Positions 55,311 to 64,000 of a stretch of 64,000 nucleotides of DNA are shown piece after piece. The first letter of the stretch is position 1. Each line of letters starts with the position of its first letter. The notes beneath the pieces are model-generated. The model was given only the letters and a program-made list of their open reading frames with translations, was not told the DNA's origin and did no database searches. This DNA is from Martinezella dioscoreae (GTDB taxonomy: Bacteria; Pseudomonadota; Alphaproteobacteria; Rhizobiales; Rhizobiaceae), in NCBI RefSeq assembly GCF_009176305.1, contig NZ_BLAJ01000001.1, forward strand, positions 620,001 to 684,000, given 5' to 3'. Both the position numbers and the translations under genes were made by a program.

Positions 55311-56234
55311 TCACCATGTCGCGAGAATATCGAAGCCTTCGGGGTCGACGCCGCTGCCGTTGTCGCTGAGGCTGTAACGCTCCGCCTTCAGTTCCCAGGC
55401 GCCCGGCCGCCCGGCGATGGTGAAGAGATTATAGGCCGCGCGCGGCTTCAATCCGCCGACTCCTTGCGATGCTGAGGCGATCCCGACGACCGGGACCGGG
55501 CCCATGTGGCCGCGCAGCCAATGCAAGGTGTTGAGATGTGTGTGGCCATGCAGGACAAGTTCGGCGCCGCCGGTCGAGATGACGGCGGCAAAACGGCGAA
55601 TGCCGATCATCCGCTTGTAGAAACTGGTTGCACCGCGAATGGGCGGGTGATGGATCATGACGACGCGAAAGAGCCCGGCATCTCCGGCTGCGCGCAGGAT
55701 ATTGACCGTCTCGCGCGCCTGGCGCGAGGAGTAGAAGCCGCTCGCAGCAAAGGGCGGGGTGGCAACGGCTGTGGAGCAGCCCACAAGCGCGACCTGACCG
55801 CGGATACGCAGATAGGGGAAAATGCGCTGCTCTTCCTGCCATTCGGCAGGAGCATCGTCGCCGCGGACATAGGGATACCAGGAGCGCATGGCCTTTTCGT
55901 AGGCGCCGGGCACATAGGCATCGTGATTGCCGGGAACAACTGAGGTGTGGAGAGGATCGCCGACAGTCTTCAGCCACGCGGCTGCTGTCTGGATCTCCAT
56001 GCCGCTCGCAAGGTTGACGAGATCGCCGGTTACGGCCAGGTGATCGGCCTGTTTCGCCTTGATGTCGTCAAGAAGGAGATCGAGCGTATCGCCAAAAAGA
56101 TGCTTGCGCCGGTTCCGGTGCCAGTTCACAAATCCGGTAATGCGTTTGGAGGCGAGTTCTCTGATCGAAAGACGTGGCAGTGGACCAAGGTGAACATCGG
56201 AAATATGCGCGAGCTTGAACATGGGATGAGACAT
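55311..56234 (-). CDS. Metallophosphoesterase
   Basis: 307 residues with the complete calcineurin-like metal-binding set in order: HISDVHLG, VTGDLVNLA, VPGNHDAY, MIHHPPI and LHGHTHLN. The fold is that of Icc/CpdA-type and other phosphodiesterases with two metal ions; the substrate (cyclic nucleotide, UDP-lipid or other) is open. ATG 56234 (MSHPMFKLAH) fits best. Divergent from the Nudix gene. Confidence 0.9.
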   Translation of the reverse strand: MSHPMFKLAHISDVHLGPLPRLSIRELASKRITGFVNWHRNRRKHLFGDTLDLLLDDIKAKQADHLAVTGDLVNLASGMEIQTAAAWLKTVGDPLHTSVVPGNHDAYVPGAYEKAMRSWYPYVRGDDAPAEWQEEQRIFPYLRIRGQVALVGCSTAVATPPFAASGFYSSRQARETVNILRAAGDAGLFRVVMIHHPPIRGATSFYKRMIGIRRFAAVISTGGAELVLHGHTHLNTLHWLRGHMGPVPVVGIASASQGVGGLKPRAAYNLFTIAGRPGAWELKAERYSLSDNGSGVDPEGFDILATW

Positions 56235-56302
56235 AGCCCACTCTATTGTCAAAACAAATACATCCCCAATCCAATTGTAGATCGCGACGCCGGGGTTCAG
56301 GC

Positions 56303-56794
56303 ATGAGCGAAGACAATCGACGCGACGAAAGGCAGAGTTTGGCTGTGCGTCTGTTCGGCCGCGCGCTGCATGTCTATTTCGTGCTGACCCGCAGCATGAC
56401 CATCGGCGTGCGCGCCGCTTGCTTCGATCGTGAAGGGCGGATTTTTCTGGTTCGGCATTCCTATATCGCCGGATGGCATATGCCCGGCGGCGGCGTCGAA
56501 CGCCATGAGACTGTGGAGCAGGCGCTCGAAAAGGAGTTGCGCGAGGAAGGCAATCTGGCGATCTCAGGCAAGCCGCAGCTCTTCCACGTCTATTTCAACA
56601 ATCACACCAGCAAACGCGACCACGTCGTCTTCTATCGCGTCGAGGTTACCCAGACCTCGCCGCGCAAGCCAGATCGGGAGATCGTCGAATGCGGCTTCTT
56701 TGCAGTCGATGCGCTGCCGCCAGGCACGACGAAGGCAACCTATCGCCGGCTGAAGGAATTGGAAGGAGCGGAAGCTCCCTCCAGCTATTGGTAG
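56303..56794 (+). CDS. Nudix hydrolase
   Basis: 163 residues. The Nudix box reads GGVERHETVEQALEKELREEGNL, shown here in two parts: GGGVERHETVEQ and KELREEGNL; the usual first Arg of REUXEE is Lys. PGGG and the preceding WHMPGGG are typical. It hydrolyses a nucleoside diphosphate linked to another group; the specific substrate is not clear. It is head-to-head with the metallophosphoesterase. Confidence 0.9.
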   Translation: MSEDNRRDERQSLAVRLFGRALHVYFVLTRSMTIGVRAACFDREGRIFLVRHSYIAGWHMPGGGVERHETVEQALEKELREEGNLAISGKPQLFHVYFNNHTSKRDHVVFYRVEVTQTSPRKPDREIVECGFFAVDALPPGTTKATYRRLKELEGAEAPSSYW

Positions 56795-56809
56795 TCTCCG
56801 ACGCTTGGA

Positions 56810-57799
56810 TCAGGCAGCCTTTGCCAGCCGCTCACGCCCATGCGGGCGATCGAAATCCAGTTCCGGCCCGATCGGCACGATGCCTGTCGGGTTGATGGTC
56901 TTGTGGCTGCGATAATAGTGGTTCTTGATGTGCCCGATGTTCACCGTCTCGGCAACGCCGCCGATCTGATAGAGATCCCGGAGATAGGCCGAGAGGTTGG
57001 CATAGTCGGCAATGCGCCGGATATTGCATTTGAAATGTCCGACATAGACGGCGTCGAAACGAACCAATGTCGTGAACAGCCGCCAATCGGCCTCCGTCAA
57101 GCGATCACCGAATAGATAGCGCTGTGTCGCCAGCCGCTCATCGAGCATGTCGAGGGTTTCGAAAAGGCGGAGTGCGTTTTCCTGATAGGCTTCCTGCGTC
57201 GTCGCAAAGCCGGCCTTGTAGACGCCGTTGTTGACCGTATCGTAGACGCGCTCGTTCAATGCATCGATATCGGCCTGCAGATCGGTGGGATAGAAATCCG
57301 CCGTGGAGCCGGTCAGGCCATCGAAGGCCGTATTGAACATGCGGATGATTTCCGCGGACTCATTGTTGACGATCGTGCCGGTCTGCTTGTCCCAGAGAAC
57401 GGGAACAGTCACGCGGCCGGAATAATGCGGATCGGCTTTGACATAGACCTCCCAGAGCTTCGTCGCGCCGAAGAGATGGTCGACAGTGCCGCCATCCTGT
57501 CCTTTGAATTCCCAGCCATTTTCCAGCATCAGCGGATCGACGATCGAGACGGAGATCTGCTCCTCCAGCTTTTTCAGCTTGCGGAAGACCAGGGTTCGAT
57601 GCGCCCAGGGGCAGGCGAGCGAGACGTAGAGATGATAGCGTCCGGCCTCTGCCTTGAAGCCGCCGGTGCCAGTGGGGCCGGCGCTGCCATCCACGGTGAT
57701 CCAGTTTCGAAACTGCGACGCGGCGCGCTTGAAATGGCCTTTCGTCTCCTTGGTATCGTACCAGACGTCATGCCAGACGCCGTCCACCAACATGCCCAT
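56810..57799 (-). CDS. yqjG: Glutathionyl-hydroquinone reductase (YqjG/ECM4 type)
   Basis: 329 residues, the Xi-class glutathione transferase. Active site Cys63 in SLACPWAHRTL has the same position as in E. coli YqjG. The conserved VPVLWDKQTGTIVNNESAEIIRMFN and FYPTDLQADIDALNERVYDTVNNGVYKAGFA are also diagnostic. It reduces glutathionyl-hydroquinones. Start at 57799 (MGMLVDG). It is convergent with the Nudix gene, ending 15 bases after it. Confidence 0.95.
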   Translation of the reverse strand: MGMLVDGVWHDVWYDTKETKGHFKRAASQFRNWITVDGSAGPTGTGGFKAEAGRYHLYVSLACPWAHRTLVFRKLKKLEEQISVSIVDPLMLENGWEFKGQDGGTVDHLFGATKLWEVYVKADPHYSGRVTVPVLWDKQTGTIVNNESAEIIRMFNTAFDGLTGSTADFYPTDLQADIDALNERVYDTVNNGVYKAGFATTQEAYQENALRLFETLDMLDERLATQRYLFGDRLTEADWRLFTTLVRFDAVYVGHFKCNIRRIADYANLSAYLRDLYQIGGVAETVNIGHIKNHYYRSHKTINPTGIVPIGPELDFDRPHGRERLAKAA

Positions 57800-58148
57800 T
57801 GCTTAATCCTTTCGGAAAACTGCCGAAACTATATATCTAGAGATACGGCATGCGCGCCGGATTTCGAGACGGCAAATGATGAACACTGCGTCATAGGTGC
57901 TGTCGGCGGGCTCATGTGGCGACGTGAAGCTTCAGAAAAGACACGATGCCGGCACGATCCTGCATGAATGAACGGCAGGATGCATTTTGCATTGGACGCG
58001 CCGAATATTTCCTGCTATCCGGCTTCTCACACTTTAAGGACCCCTTGTCATGAAAGTAACCAGAAGCCTGCGACGACGCCGATGATCTTGAACGCTCCAT
58101 GAGCGCTTTCGGGAACAATATCGTCCGTCTATCTGGTTTTCTGGGCTA
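57800..58148. other. Intergenic region between divergent yqjG and GNAT genes
   Basis: 349 bases with an AT-rich stretch near 57826-57842 (TATATATCTAGAGATA) close to the yqjG start, probably its promoter. No gene that I can support. Confidence 0.5.
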
Positions 58149-58724
58149 ATGTACAAGCACGATCTGGTCTACCTCACTGAGGATGCGTCGCACGACGCTG
58201 CTATCGAACTCATCAACGAAGAAGCTTTCGGTCCGGGACGGTTTACACGCGCCGCTGCTCGCATTCGCGAGCAGGGACCGCATGACCGTTCGCTATCCTT
58301 CATCTGCGCCGACGATGGCGAGACGATCGCCTCGGTGCGGATGACGCCGGTGCTGGCCGGATCGGTCAAAGGACATCTGCTCGGCCCGCTTGCGGTGCGT
58401 CCGTCCCACAAGAACAAGGGGATCGGCCGCGAGCTCGTGCGGATTGCGGTGGCGGCCGCTCAGCGCAAGGGGTCGGAAGCCGTCATCCTGATCGGCGATC
58501 CGCCCTATTATTGCCCGCTCGGTTTCGAGAAGGTCGCCTACAACGCACTGACCTTCCCGGGGCCTGTCGATCCAAACCGGGTGCTCGTCGTGCCGATCGC
58601 CGCAGACACGCATGCGCGGCTGCATGGCACGATTGTCTGGCGCGATGATTCCATTCCGGCTATCGAAGCCGAAGACGAAGACGATCTGGATGATGTCGTG
58701 CAGTTCACGGCGATCGCTGTCTAA
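58149..58724 (+). CDS. GNAT N-acetyltransferase (YhbS-like)
   Basis: 191 residues. Acetyl-CoA motif A: LGPLAVRPSHKNKGIGRELVRIA with the Q/R-x-x-G-x-G/A loop (HKNKGIG), followed by ILIGDPPYYCPLGFEKV, typical of the YhbS group. A long acidic tail (EAEDEDDLDD) ends it. Substrate unknown. It converges on the second GNAT. Confidence 0.9.
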   Translation: MYKHDLVYLTEDASHDAAIELINEEAFGPGRFTRAAARIREQGPHDRSLSFICADDGETIASVRMTPVLAGSVKGHLLGPLAVRPSHKNKGIGRELVRIAVAAAQRKGSEAVILIGDPPYYCPLGFEKVAYNALTFPGPVDPNRVLVVPIAADTHARLHGTIVWRDDSIPAIEAEDEDDLDDVVQFTAIAV

Positions 58725-58735
58725 GGCGCCATCAA

Positions 58736-58770
58736 CGAAAAATCGCCCTGCTTGATGTCAGCGGGGCGAT
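58736..58770 (-). terminator. Terminator at the end of the minus-strand membrane-protein operon
   Basis: 10-bp stem with one G-T pair (58742-58751 / 58761-58770), 9-base loop containing the GNAT stop codon, followed on the minus strand by TTTTTCG. Confidence 0.7.
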
Positions 58771-59189
58771 AACGTCTTCTTCAGAAAGAATCGGCTGCGA
58801 CCGGCCGGGAAATCTGGCAGTTCGCCGAAGATGGCATAGCCCTGCCGCTGATAGGCTTTCAGCGCCTGTGGATTGAAGGTATCGATCCATGCGCCGAAGC
58901 AACCGCGGGCGCTTGCCTCCGCTTCCGCCGCCTCCAGCAGCTTTCCGGCCATGCCCTGGCCGCGCAGGCTTTCCGGCACGAAGAGCCATTGCGTGAACAG
59001 CCATCCCCAGGCGGTATAGCCCGAGATGCCACCGATGGGCTTGCCGGCATCGTCGCGGATCAGAACGGCGAGGGATTGCCGGCCGGATGGCCCGACGTCG
59101 GTGGTGTTGAACGCTGTCAATCCCTCGCTGATGGCCGCAAGCTCGCCTTCGGATGGCGTATCGGTCACTTCGATCTTCATCACATTCAT
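58758..59189 (-). CDS. GNAT N-acetyltransferase, coupled to the upstream membrane protein
   Basis: 143 residues. N-terminal ISEGLTAFNTTDVGPSG, then the acetyl-CoA loop VPESLRGQGMAGKLLEAAE and AWIDTFNPQALKAYQRQGYAIFG. The ATG at 59189 overlaps the stop of the 690-residue protein as ATGA, so they are translationally coupled. Substrate unknown. Its position as last gene of the membrane-protein operon is unusual. Confidence 0.9.
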   Translation of the reverse strand: MNVMKIEVTDTPSEGELAAISEGLTAFNTTDVGPSGRQSLAVLIRDDAGKPIGGISGYTAWGWLFTQWLFVPESLRGQGMAGKLLEAAEAEASARGCFGAWIDTFNPQALKAYQRQGYAIFGELPDFPAGRSRFFLKKTLSPR

Positions 59190-61258
59190 CGTCCTTCGCG
59201 CCACCATGTGGCGGAGAAAGCAAAAAGAAGGGCGGCGAGACCGGCAAAGCCTGCAAAGAGCGGCAGGGTATTGATCCCCTTCAGCACGGTTTCGTCAGTC
59301 ATGCGGATGGTCAGGCGCTGACCGTCGGCGACGCGAACGGCGCCGCGCACCGGCAGAACTTGCGGCACCGTCACGCCACCATTTGCGCCGGCAACGCGAG
59401 TGACGAGACCCTTCGTTTTTTGTGCCAGCGGTTTCAGTGTCTCGGTGGTCGAGATCATCGCCTTGAATTCCGGAGCATCGATTGCGCCGATATGAACGAG
59501 TGTCGACAGATTGCCGTTGGCGATCTGGTAGAGCCCGATTTCGTTCATATGCTTCTCGGCTTGATAGAGACCCGGCTGGGTCTGCCTCAGCGGCAAGGTT
59601 TCCGTCTGGCCGGAAGGCAATTTGATCGTAGCGGGGCCGGGATCGTTGCCGATCGTCTGGCGTGTTACCTGCAGCGTGCGCCCGGCGGCATTGGCCGTCA
59701 GCGCTTCTTCTTCCAGCGCTGGCTCTTTCAGCAGCCAATGGGCGATGCGACGGTAGAGCGAGACATGTGGGCCGCCGCCTTCGAAGCCGCGTGCCCAGAG
59801 CCAGCCCTCGTCGGAGAGCAGCATGGCGACACGCCCCTGGCCGACGCGGTTCAGCACCAGCAAGGGACTATTGTCAGCGCCGACCATCACGGTCTGTCCT
59901 TGCGGCCTCTCCACATCGACGCTGCGGAACCAGCGGCCCCAATGCGGTGGCTCGGTTTCGGAGCCATCCAGCCCGCGCGTGACGGGGTGCTTTTTGCCCT
60001 GGTCCGACAGGCGCGGATAGAAGGCTTTTTCGATCATCTGGCCCGTCGGCTCGGCCGGCAGTACCGAGGCAAGCGGCGTCAGCGCGATCGAACTGCCGCC
60101 GGCATGTTCGGGGCCGGCCGCAACCAGCAATGCGCCGCCGTTTTCCACATATTGTGCCATGTAATCATAATAGATCGTCGGCAGGACGTTTTGGCGGTCC
60201 TGATAGCGGTCAAAGATGATCAGGTCGAAAGAGTTGATCTTGTCGACGAAAAGCTCGCGGGTCGGGAAGGCGATCAGCGACAACTCGTTGATCGGCGTGC
60301 CGTCCTGCTTGTCCGGCGGGCGCAGAATGGTGAAGTGCACGAGATCGACCGAGGCGTCCGATTTCAGAAGGTTGCGCCAGGCGCGCTCGCCGGCATGCGG
60401 CTCGCCCGAGACGAGCAGGACGCGCATGTTCTGGCGGATGCCTTCGATCAGCTGGACCGTCTGATTGTTGATGCCGGTGACTTCGCCAGGCACTTCGGCG
60501 ACCGCGAATTCGAGGACATTGTTGCCGGCGCGGGGCACCTTGAAGCTGAAGGGCGTGTCCTGGCCGGGTGTCGCCTGCAGGGTGGCGATCTCGTCGCCAT
60601 TCATCTTGACCGTCACTGCTGCCGTGCCGCCGGGGCTCTTGCCATCGTCGACGACACGGAAGACGAGCTGCTGCTCTTCGTTGACAAGACCGAAGCGAGG
60701 TGCTCGCACGATCTCGATGCGGCGATCGAATTCGTCCGGTTTGCCCGTGATCAGCCCGTGGACGGGTGCGTCAAAGCCGAGCTGCTGATTGACGCCGGGG
60801 ATATCGTGGATCTGGCCATCCGTCAGGAAGATGGCACCGCCGATACGGGCGGGCGGGACGTCGGCGATTGCCGAGGAGAGGGCAGAGAAAAGCCGTGTCG
60901 ACGGAGATTCCGACTCCGCCGGATCGCGGAATTCCACGATCCTGGGCTCGATGCGGGGGAATTGCGCCAGCCGATCCTTGAGCATCGCCAGGGCTTCGTC
61001 CGTCATCTTGGCACGTTCCGGCGTCTGCTGGCTCAGGCTGCGGTCGACGACGACGGGCACGATCGTCGTCAGCTGATCGCGATCCTCCTGCATCAGTACC
61101 GGGTTGGCGAGTGCCGCCAGCAAGGCAATACCTGCGAAACCACGAATCCAGCCGCCGCGCAGGCGCCTGTAGATGGCAAGCGCCCAGATGGCGAGCGTCA
61201 GCACCGCCAGAGCGGCAAGGATAGGCCAGGGGAGGAAGGGGGCAAAACCGATATTCAT
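59186..61258 (-). CDS. Large membrane protein with glutamine-amidotransferase-like domain
   Basis: 690 residues. Two N-terminal helices (PILAALAVLTLAIWALAIYR, GFAGIALLAALANPVLM), a vWA-like segment (IVPVVVDRSLSQQT, GGAIFLTDGQIHD), a middle beta-rich region, then a class I amidotransferase-like fold (DLIIFDRYQ, YVENGGALLVAAGPEH) and one C-terminal helix (FAGFAGLAALLFAFSATWW). The nucleophile Cys of active amidotransferases is not seen, so it is probably non-catalytic. It follows the DUF4159 protein by one base. Such genes belong to the MoxR-DUF58-BatA clusters of unknown function in alphaproteobacteria. Confidence 0.83.
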   Translation of the reverse strand: MNIGFAPFLPWPILAALAVLTLAIWALAIYRRLRGGWIRGFAGIALLAALANPVLMQEDRDQLTTIVPVVVDRSLSQQTPERAKMTDEALAMLKDRLAQFPRIEPRIVEFRDPAESESPSTRLFSALSSAIADVPPARIGGAIFLTDGQIHDIPGVNQQLGFDAPVHGLITGKPDEFDRRIEIVRAPRFGLVNEEQQLVFRVVDDGKSPGGTAAVTVKMNGDEIATLQATPGQDTPFSFKVPRAGNNVLEFAVAEVPGEVTGINNQTVQLIEGIRQNMRVLLVSGEPHAGERAWRNLLKSDASVDLVHFTILRPPDKQDGTPINELSLIAFPTRELFVDKINSFDLIIFDRYQDRQNVLPTIYYDYMAQYVENGGALLVAAGPEHAGGSSIALTPLASVLPAEPTGQMIEKAFYPRLSDQGKKHPVTRGLDGSETEPPHWGRWFRSVDVERPQGQTVMVGADNSPLLVLNRVGQGRVAMLLSDEGWLWARGFEGGGPHVSLYRRIAHWLLKEPALEEEALTANAAGRTLQVTRQTIGNDPGPATIKLPSGQTETLPLRQTQPGLYQAEKHMNEIGLYQIANGNLSTLVHIGAIDAPEFKAMISTTETLKPLAQKTKGLVTRVAGANGGVTVPQVLPVRGAVRVADGQRLTIRMTDETVLKGINTLPLFAGFAGLAALLFAFSATWWREGR

Positions 61259-61259
61259 A

Positions 61260-64000
61260 CTATTGCCCCAAGCGCTGCAGGATATCGGGAACGTGGACCT
61301 GATCGGACTTATAGTTTCCGGTCAGCATGTACATCATGATGTTGACGCCGGTGCGGTAGGCATATTCCCGCTGCGTTTCATCCGGGGGGACGGTCGGCAG
61401 CAGCGGCGAGCCATTGTCGCCGATAGCCCAAGCGCCGGCAAAATCATTGCCCGTAATCATGATCGGCGTCACCCCGTCGGAGGTCGCGACGGCGTTCGCA
61501 TCGCGGCGCGCATCCTGACGCGCTTCCACCCAGAGCGGGCTGTCTGCATAGCGGCCGGGGAAGCTCGACAGCAGGTAGAAGGACTTGGTCAGCACATGGC
61601 CGGCGGGCACGGGCTCGAGGGGAGGAATATCGAGGTTGGCAAGGATCTGCTGCAGTCGCTGGCCGTTGGGGCTCGGTGACGAAGTGTCGCCCATCGTGTC
61701 GATGGCGTCACGCGTGTCGAAGAGCACGGTGCCGCCGTTGCGCATATAGGCGTCGATGCGGTTGATGGCGTCGTTGGACGGCATCGGCGCGGTTGCTGAA
61801 ATCGGCCAGTAGATCAGCGGGTAAAAGGCGAGTTCATCCTTGGCAGGATCCACCCCTACCGGCGGGCCTGGTTCGAGCGTCGTACGATAGGTGAGATAGT
61901 CGGAGAGGCCGGCAAGCCCGCGCTCCGAAATGTGATCCACGTCCGTTTCGCCTGTCACGACATAGGCAAGATGCGTCTTGTCGAGCCGCGAGAAGATGGC
62001 GTCGTCGCCCGGTTTGGAATCGTCGGCCAGAGCGTTTGCCGGATGCAGGAATATGGCGAGCGATGCAGCCAGCAGCAGCATTGCCGTGCCGCCCGCAATC
62101 GTCTTGGCCGATCTGCCCAGGCGTGGAAAGGCACCGTTCATGAACAGTACGATGATGCTGTCGGCGAGCAGCAGGAGGAAGGCGAGGGTAAAGAGGATCG
62201 GCTTTGCCGACCAGGCCTCGCCCCCGATAAGGCCTTCGCGCGCGACAGCGCCGGCCGCCGAGGTATCCAGCGGCTTGAGCACTGCGCCGCTCGGCAGGGT
62301 GTTGAGCGCACTGAAGCCCTCTTCGGAACCGTAGAGGCCGGGCGGGTTGTCGAAACTTGCGACTGCGGCCCCCTTGTTTGGTTCCAGCGGGCGGGCGCTG
62401 CCGATCTCGCTGGTCAGCACGCCCTTGGCGGACAGGAGTCGATAGGGTGGCATTGCTTCACTTGCCTTGGAGGCAGCCACTTGCCCCGGAGCCACGCCAC
62501 CGGCACGCGACAATTGTACGATGCGGCGCAGCATCTCGACGAAATCGCCTGATATCGGCAGATCCGACCATTGCGGCTCGGCGCTGACGTGGAAGAGCAC
62601 GATACGGCCGGCCTGCATCTGCTTTTCGGTCACCAGCGGCGTGCCGTCGGCAAGGCTTGCCCAGGTGCGCTCGGCGAGATCCGGTGTCGGCTCGGCCAGA
62701 ACCTGCCGTTTGATCAGGACATCATCCGGCTTCGGCATGCCGGCGAAGGGGCCGAAAGAGGGGAAATCGGCAAGCGGCTGCGGCTCGGCCCAGGAAAGAG
62801 CGCCGCCGAAGGTGCGCTCGCCCTGCCGCAATGTGACCGGGACCAACGGATCGTCGGCGGGAGCTGCGGCAAGGCGCGGTCCGGCGAAGCGGACGAGCGT
62901 GCCGCCATTCTCGATCCATTTTTGCAGCGGCGCATAGGTCTCCTGCGGCAGGCGGCCGACATCGGCCATGATGATAACGGAGGGATTGCCCGCAAGCAGT
63001 TGGGGGATCGACTTTGCCAGATCGGCGCTGTTCGGCTGAATGAGATCAGCAAAGGGCTGAAGTGCGCGCTGGATATAATAGAGTGGCGACAGGATCGGTT
63101 GGAATTCGTCAGCAGCCTGTCCGGAGAGGAGGGCCACGCGGCGGCGGCGAAAACCGTCGTCGAGCAGATAGACGCTGCCGGCGCTAGCCTGGCGGTCGAT
63201 GCTGATGCGGGCGAAATCATTGCGCATTTCGAAGGGCGCGGCGATGGAGCCGGTCGCAACCGTCTGCCCGCCCGCGAAGTCAAGCGAACCGGCGGCGATT
63301 GGCCGTCCCTGATTGTCTTGCGCCGTCAGTCCGAGGCGCATCGGGCTACTGGCGTTCAGCCGTGTGGCCGTGACGGTCATGTTGCTGGCGGTATTGGCTG
63401 CGCCGGTGAGCGCGACGATATCGCGGCCGTCGCCTTCGATCAGCCGCAGCTCGCTCGGCTGCAGCACGGCAAGGCGGCTGACGATATCGTCCTTGTCCCT
63501 GCTCTCGATGCCATCGGAGATGAAGGCGATAGTACCGGGCTTCATGCCGTTGAGCGCCGCCTTGACGGCGTCGGCGGCGCGCCGGCGATCCGGCACCAAC
63601 GGTTGCGGGTTCATGGCATGCAGCTTGTCTCGGGCCGATGTCGCCGCACCCGGTGTGGCATCGTTGCTCTGTTCGGCGGTGAAGGCGATCGAGACCGGAA
63701 TGCCCTTGGCATCGGCATCGTCGATCAGCGCGTCCGCCGTGCGCACGCGGCGTTCCCAGTCGGAGACGCTTGCCCAGCTATTGTCGATCATCAGCGCCAG
63801 CGGGCCGCTGCTCGACAGCGTGTTGGTGCGCGGATTGAACATCGGATTGGCGATGGCAAGAATGATCAGGGCGGCAAGCAGCATGCGCAGCAGCGTCAGC
63901 CACCATGGGCTGCGCGCCGGGGTTTCCTCACGTTTGAGGATGCTCGCCAGAATGCGGAGCGGCGGGAACACTTCGGTGCGCGGCTGCGGCGGGGTCAGGC
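61260..64000 (-). CDS. DUF4159/BatA-type membrane protein, 5' end outside window
   Basis: At least 912 residues. The frame is open to the last base of the window, where it reads LTPPQPRTEVFPPLRIL, so the start lies beyond it. N-terminal BatA-like part with a membrane helix (LLRMLLAALIILAIANPMF), a vWA-like segment (PLALMIDNSWASVSDWERR) and a GATase-like middle (NPSVIIMADVGRLP); two further helices at about 620-670 (ILFTLAFLLLLADSIIVLF and AMLLLAASLAIFL); then the DUF4159 domain (FSRLDKTHLAYVVTGETD, LAFYPLIYWPI, GGTVLFDTRD). The genes for MoxR ATPase and DUF58 are expected just beyond the edge. Function unknown. Confidence 0.88.
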   Translation of the reverse strand, partial: LTPPQPRTEVFPPLRILASILKREETPARSPWWLTLLRMLLAALIILAIANPMFNPRTNTLSSSGPLALMIDNSWASVSDWERRVRTADALIDDADAKGIPVSIAFTAEQSNDATPGAATSARDKLHAMNPQPLVPDRRRAADAVKAALNGMKPGTIAFISDGIESRDKDDIVSRLAVLQPSELRLIEGDGRDIVALTGAANTASNMTVTATRLNASSPMRLGLTAQDNQGRPIAAGSLDFAGGQTVATGSIAAPFEMRNDFARISIDRQASAGSVYLLDDGFRRRRVALLSGQAADEFQPILSPLYYIQRALQPFADLIQPNSADLAKSIPQLLAGNPSVIIMADVGRLPQETYAPLQKWIENGGTLVRFAGPRLAAAPADDPLVPVTLRQGERTFGGALSWAEPQPLADFPSFGPFAGMPKPDDVLIKRQVLAEPTPDLAERTWASLADGTPLVTEKQMQAGRIVLFHVSAEPQWSDLPISGDFVEMLRRIVQLSRAGGVAPGQVAASKASEAMPPYRLLSAKGVLTSEIGSARPLEPNKGAAVASFDNPPGLYGSEEGFSALNTLPSGAVLKPLDTSAAGAVAREGLIGGEAWSAKPILFTLAFLLLLADSIIVLFMNGAFPRLGRSAKTIAGGTAMLLLAASLAIFLHPANALADDSKPGDDAIFSRLDKTHLAYVVTGETDVDHISERGLAGLSDYLTYRTTLEPGPPVGVDPAKDELAFYPLIYWPISATAPMPSNDAINRIDAYMRNGGTVLFDTRDAIDTMGDTSSPSPNGQRLQQILANLDIPPLEPVPAGHVLTKSFYLLSSFPGRYADSPLWVEARQDARRDANAVATSDGVTPIMITGNDFAGAWAIGDNGSPLLPTVPPDETQREYAYRTGVNIMMYMLTGNYKSDQVHVPDILQRLGQ

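Noticed and set aside
59153..61339. 728-codon open frame on the plus strand
   Set aside because: It lies antisense to the 690-residue membrane protein and reads as Arg/Asp/Gln/His-rich sequence without motifs, typical of a shadow frame in high-GC DNA.

Overview
The window is a 64 kb piece of a GC-rich, gene-dense alphaproteobacterial chromosome, most likely Rhizobium or a close relative in the Rhizobiaceae. Support comes from a choline transporter whose binding residues fall at the Sinorhizobium ChoX positions, a NolR-type ArsR regulator, a fused anthranilate synthase TrpE(G) behind a three-Trp leader peptide, an OhrR repressor, a RirA-type iron box (TGA-N9-TCA) before a haem receptor, and the short palindromic repeats typical of this family. 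I saw no tRNA, rRNA, CRISPR array, insertion sequence or prophage. Most of the window is core chromosome.

Layout. 1-4.4 kb: der (cut by the window edge), convergent ohrR, a GT4 glycosyltransferase and kdgK. 4.4-9.9 kb: an oppABCDF oligopeptide importer on the minus strand. 10.2-13.5 kb: a GH13 alpha-glucosidase abutting adenine deaminase. 13.57-14.17 kb: a small DUF559 nuclease-like gene boxed by inverted palindromic repeats, the most mobile-looking object in the window. 14.2-20.1 kb: an omega-amino-acid transaminase, a NolR-like regulator, a flavin-fold protein and choXWV. 20.4-23.9 kb: tdk, a small cytochrome c, a coiled-coil protein and a DUF2333 membrane protein. 24-30.5 kb: a solo LuxR, an exported ClpP-fold protein, UPF0114, fhs, a PCMT-like methyltransferase and an extensin-like protein. 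30.6-35 kb: an iron-regulated haem receptor and an ABC-F protein with a candidate leader peptide. 35-38.9 kb: a LysR/ABM pair and trpL-trpE(G). 39-45.7 kb: DUF2459, two VOC proteins, bluB, a cation exporter coupled to queF, DUF2076 and a second-type ClpP. 45.3-51.1 kb: a DeoR-MFS-VOC operon divergent from benE, then a leucine-rich leader and leuA. 51-59 kb: an ABC exporter, an ECF sigma/anti-sigma pair, metallophosphoesterase, Nudix, glutathionyl-hydroquinone reductase and two GNATs. 59.2-64 kb: two large membrane proteins of the MoxR/DUF58/DUF4159 type, the second running off the window.

Regulation is the richest theme. Two amino-acid biosynthetic genes (trpE(G), leuA) follow Trp- or Leu-rich leader peptides, and an ABC-F gene follows a short ORF with a strong ribosome binding site. 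Both binding-protein transporters (opp, cho) carry a strong hairpin just after the binding-protein gene, which fits making more binding protein than permease. Candidate operators lie at the NolR-like, DeoR, LysR and haem-receptor promoters. All calls rest on reading the sequence and recalling protein families; no database search was run.
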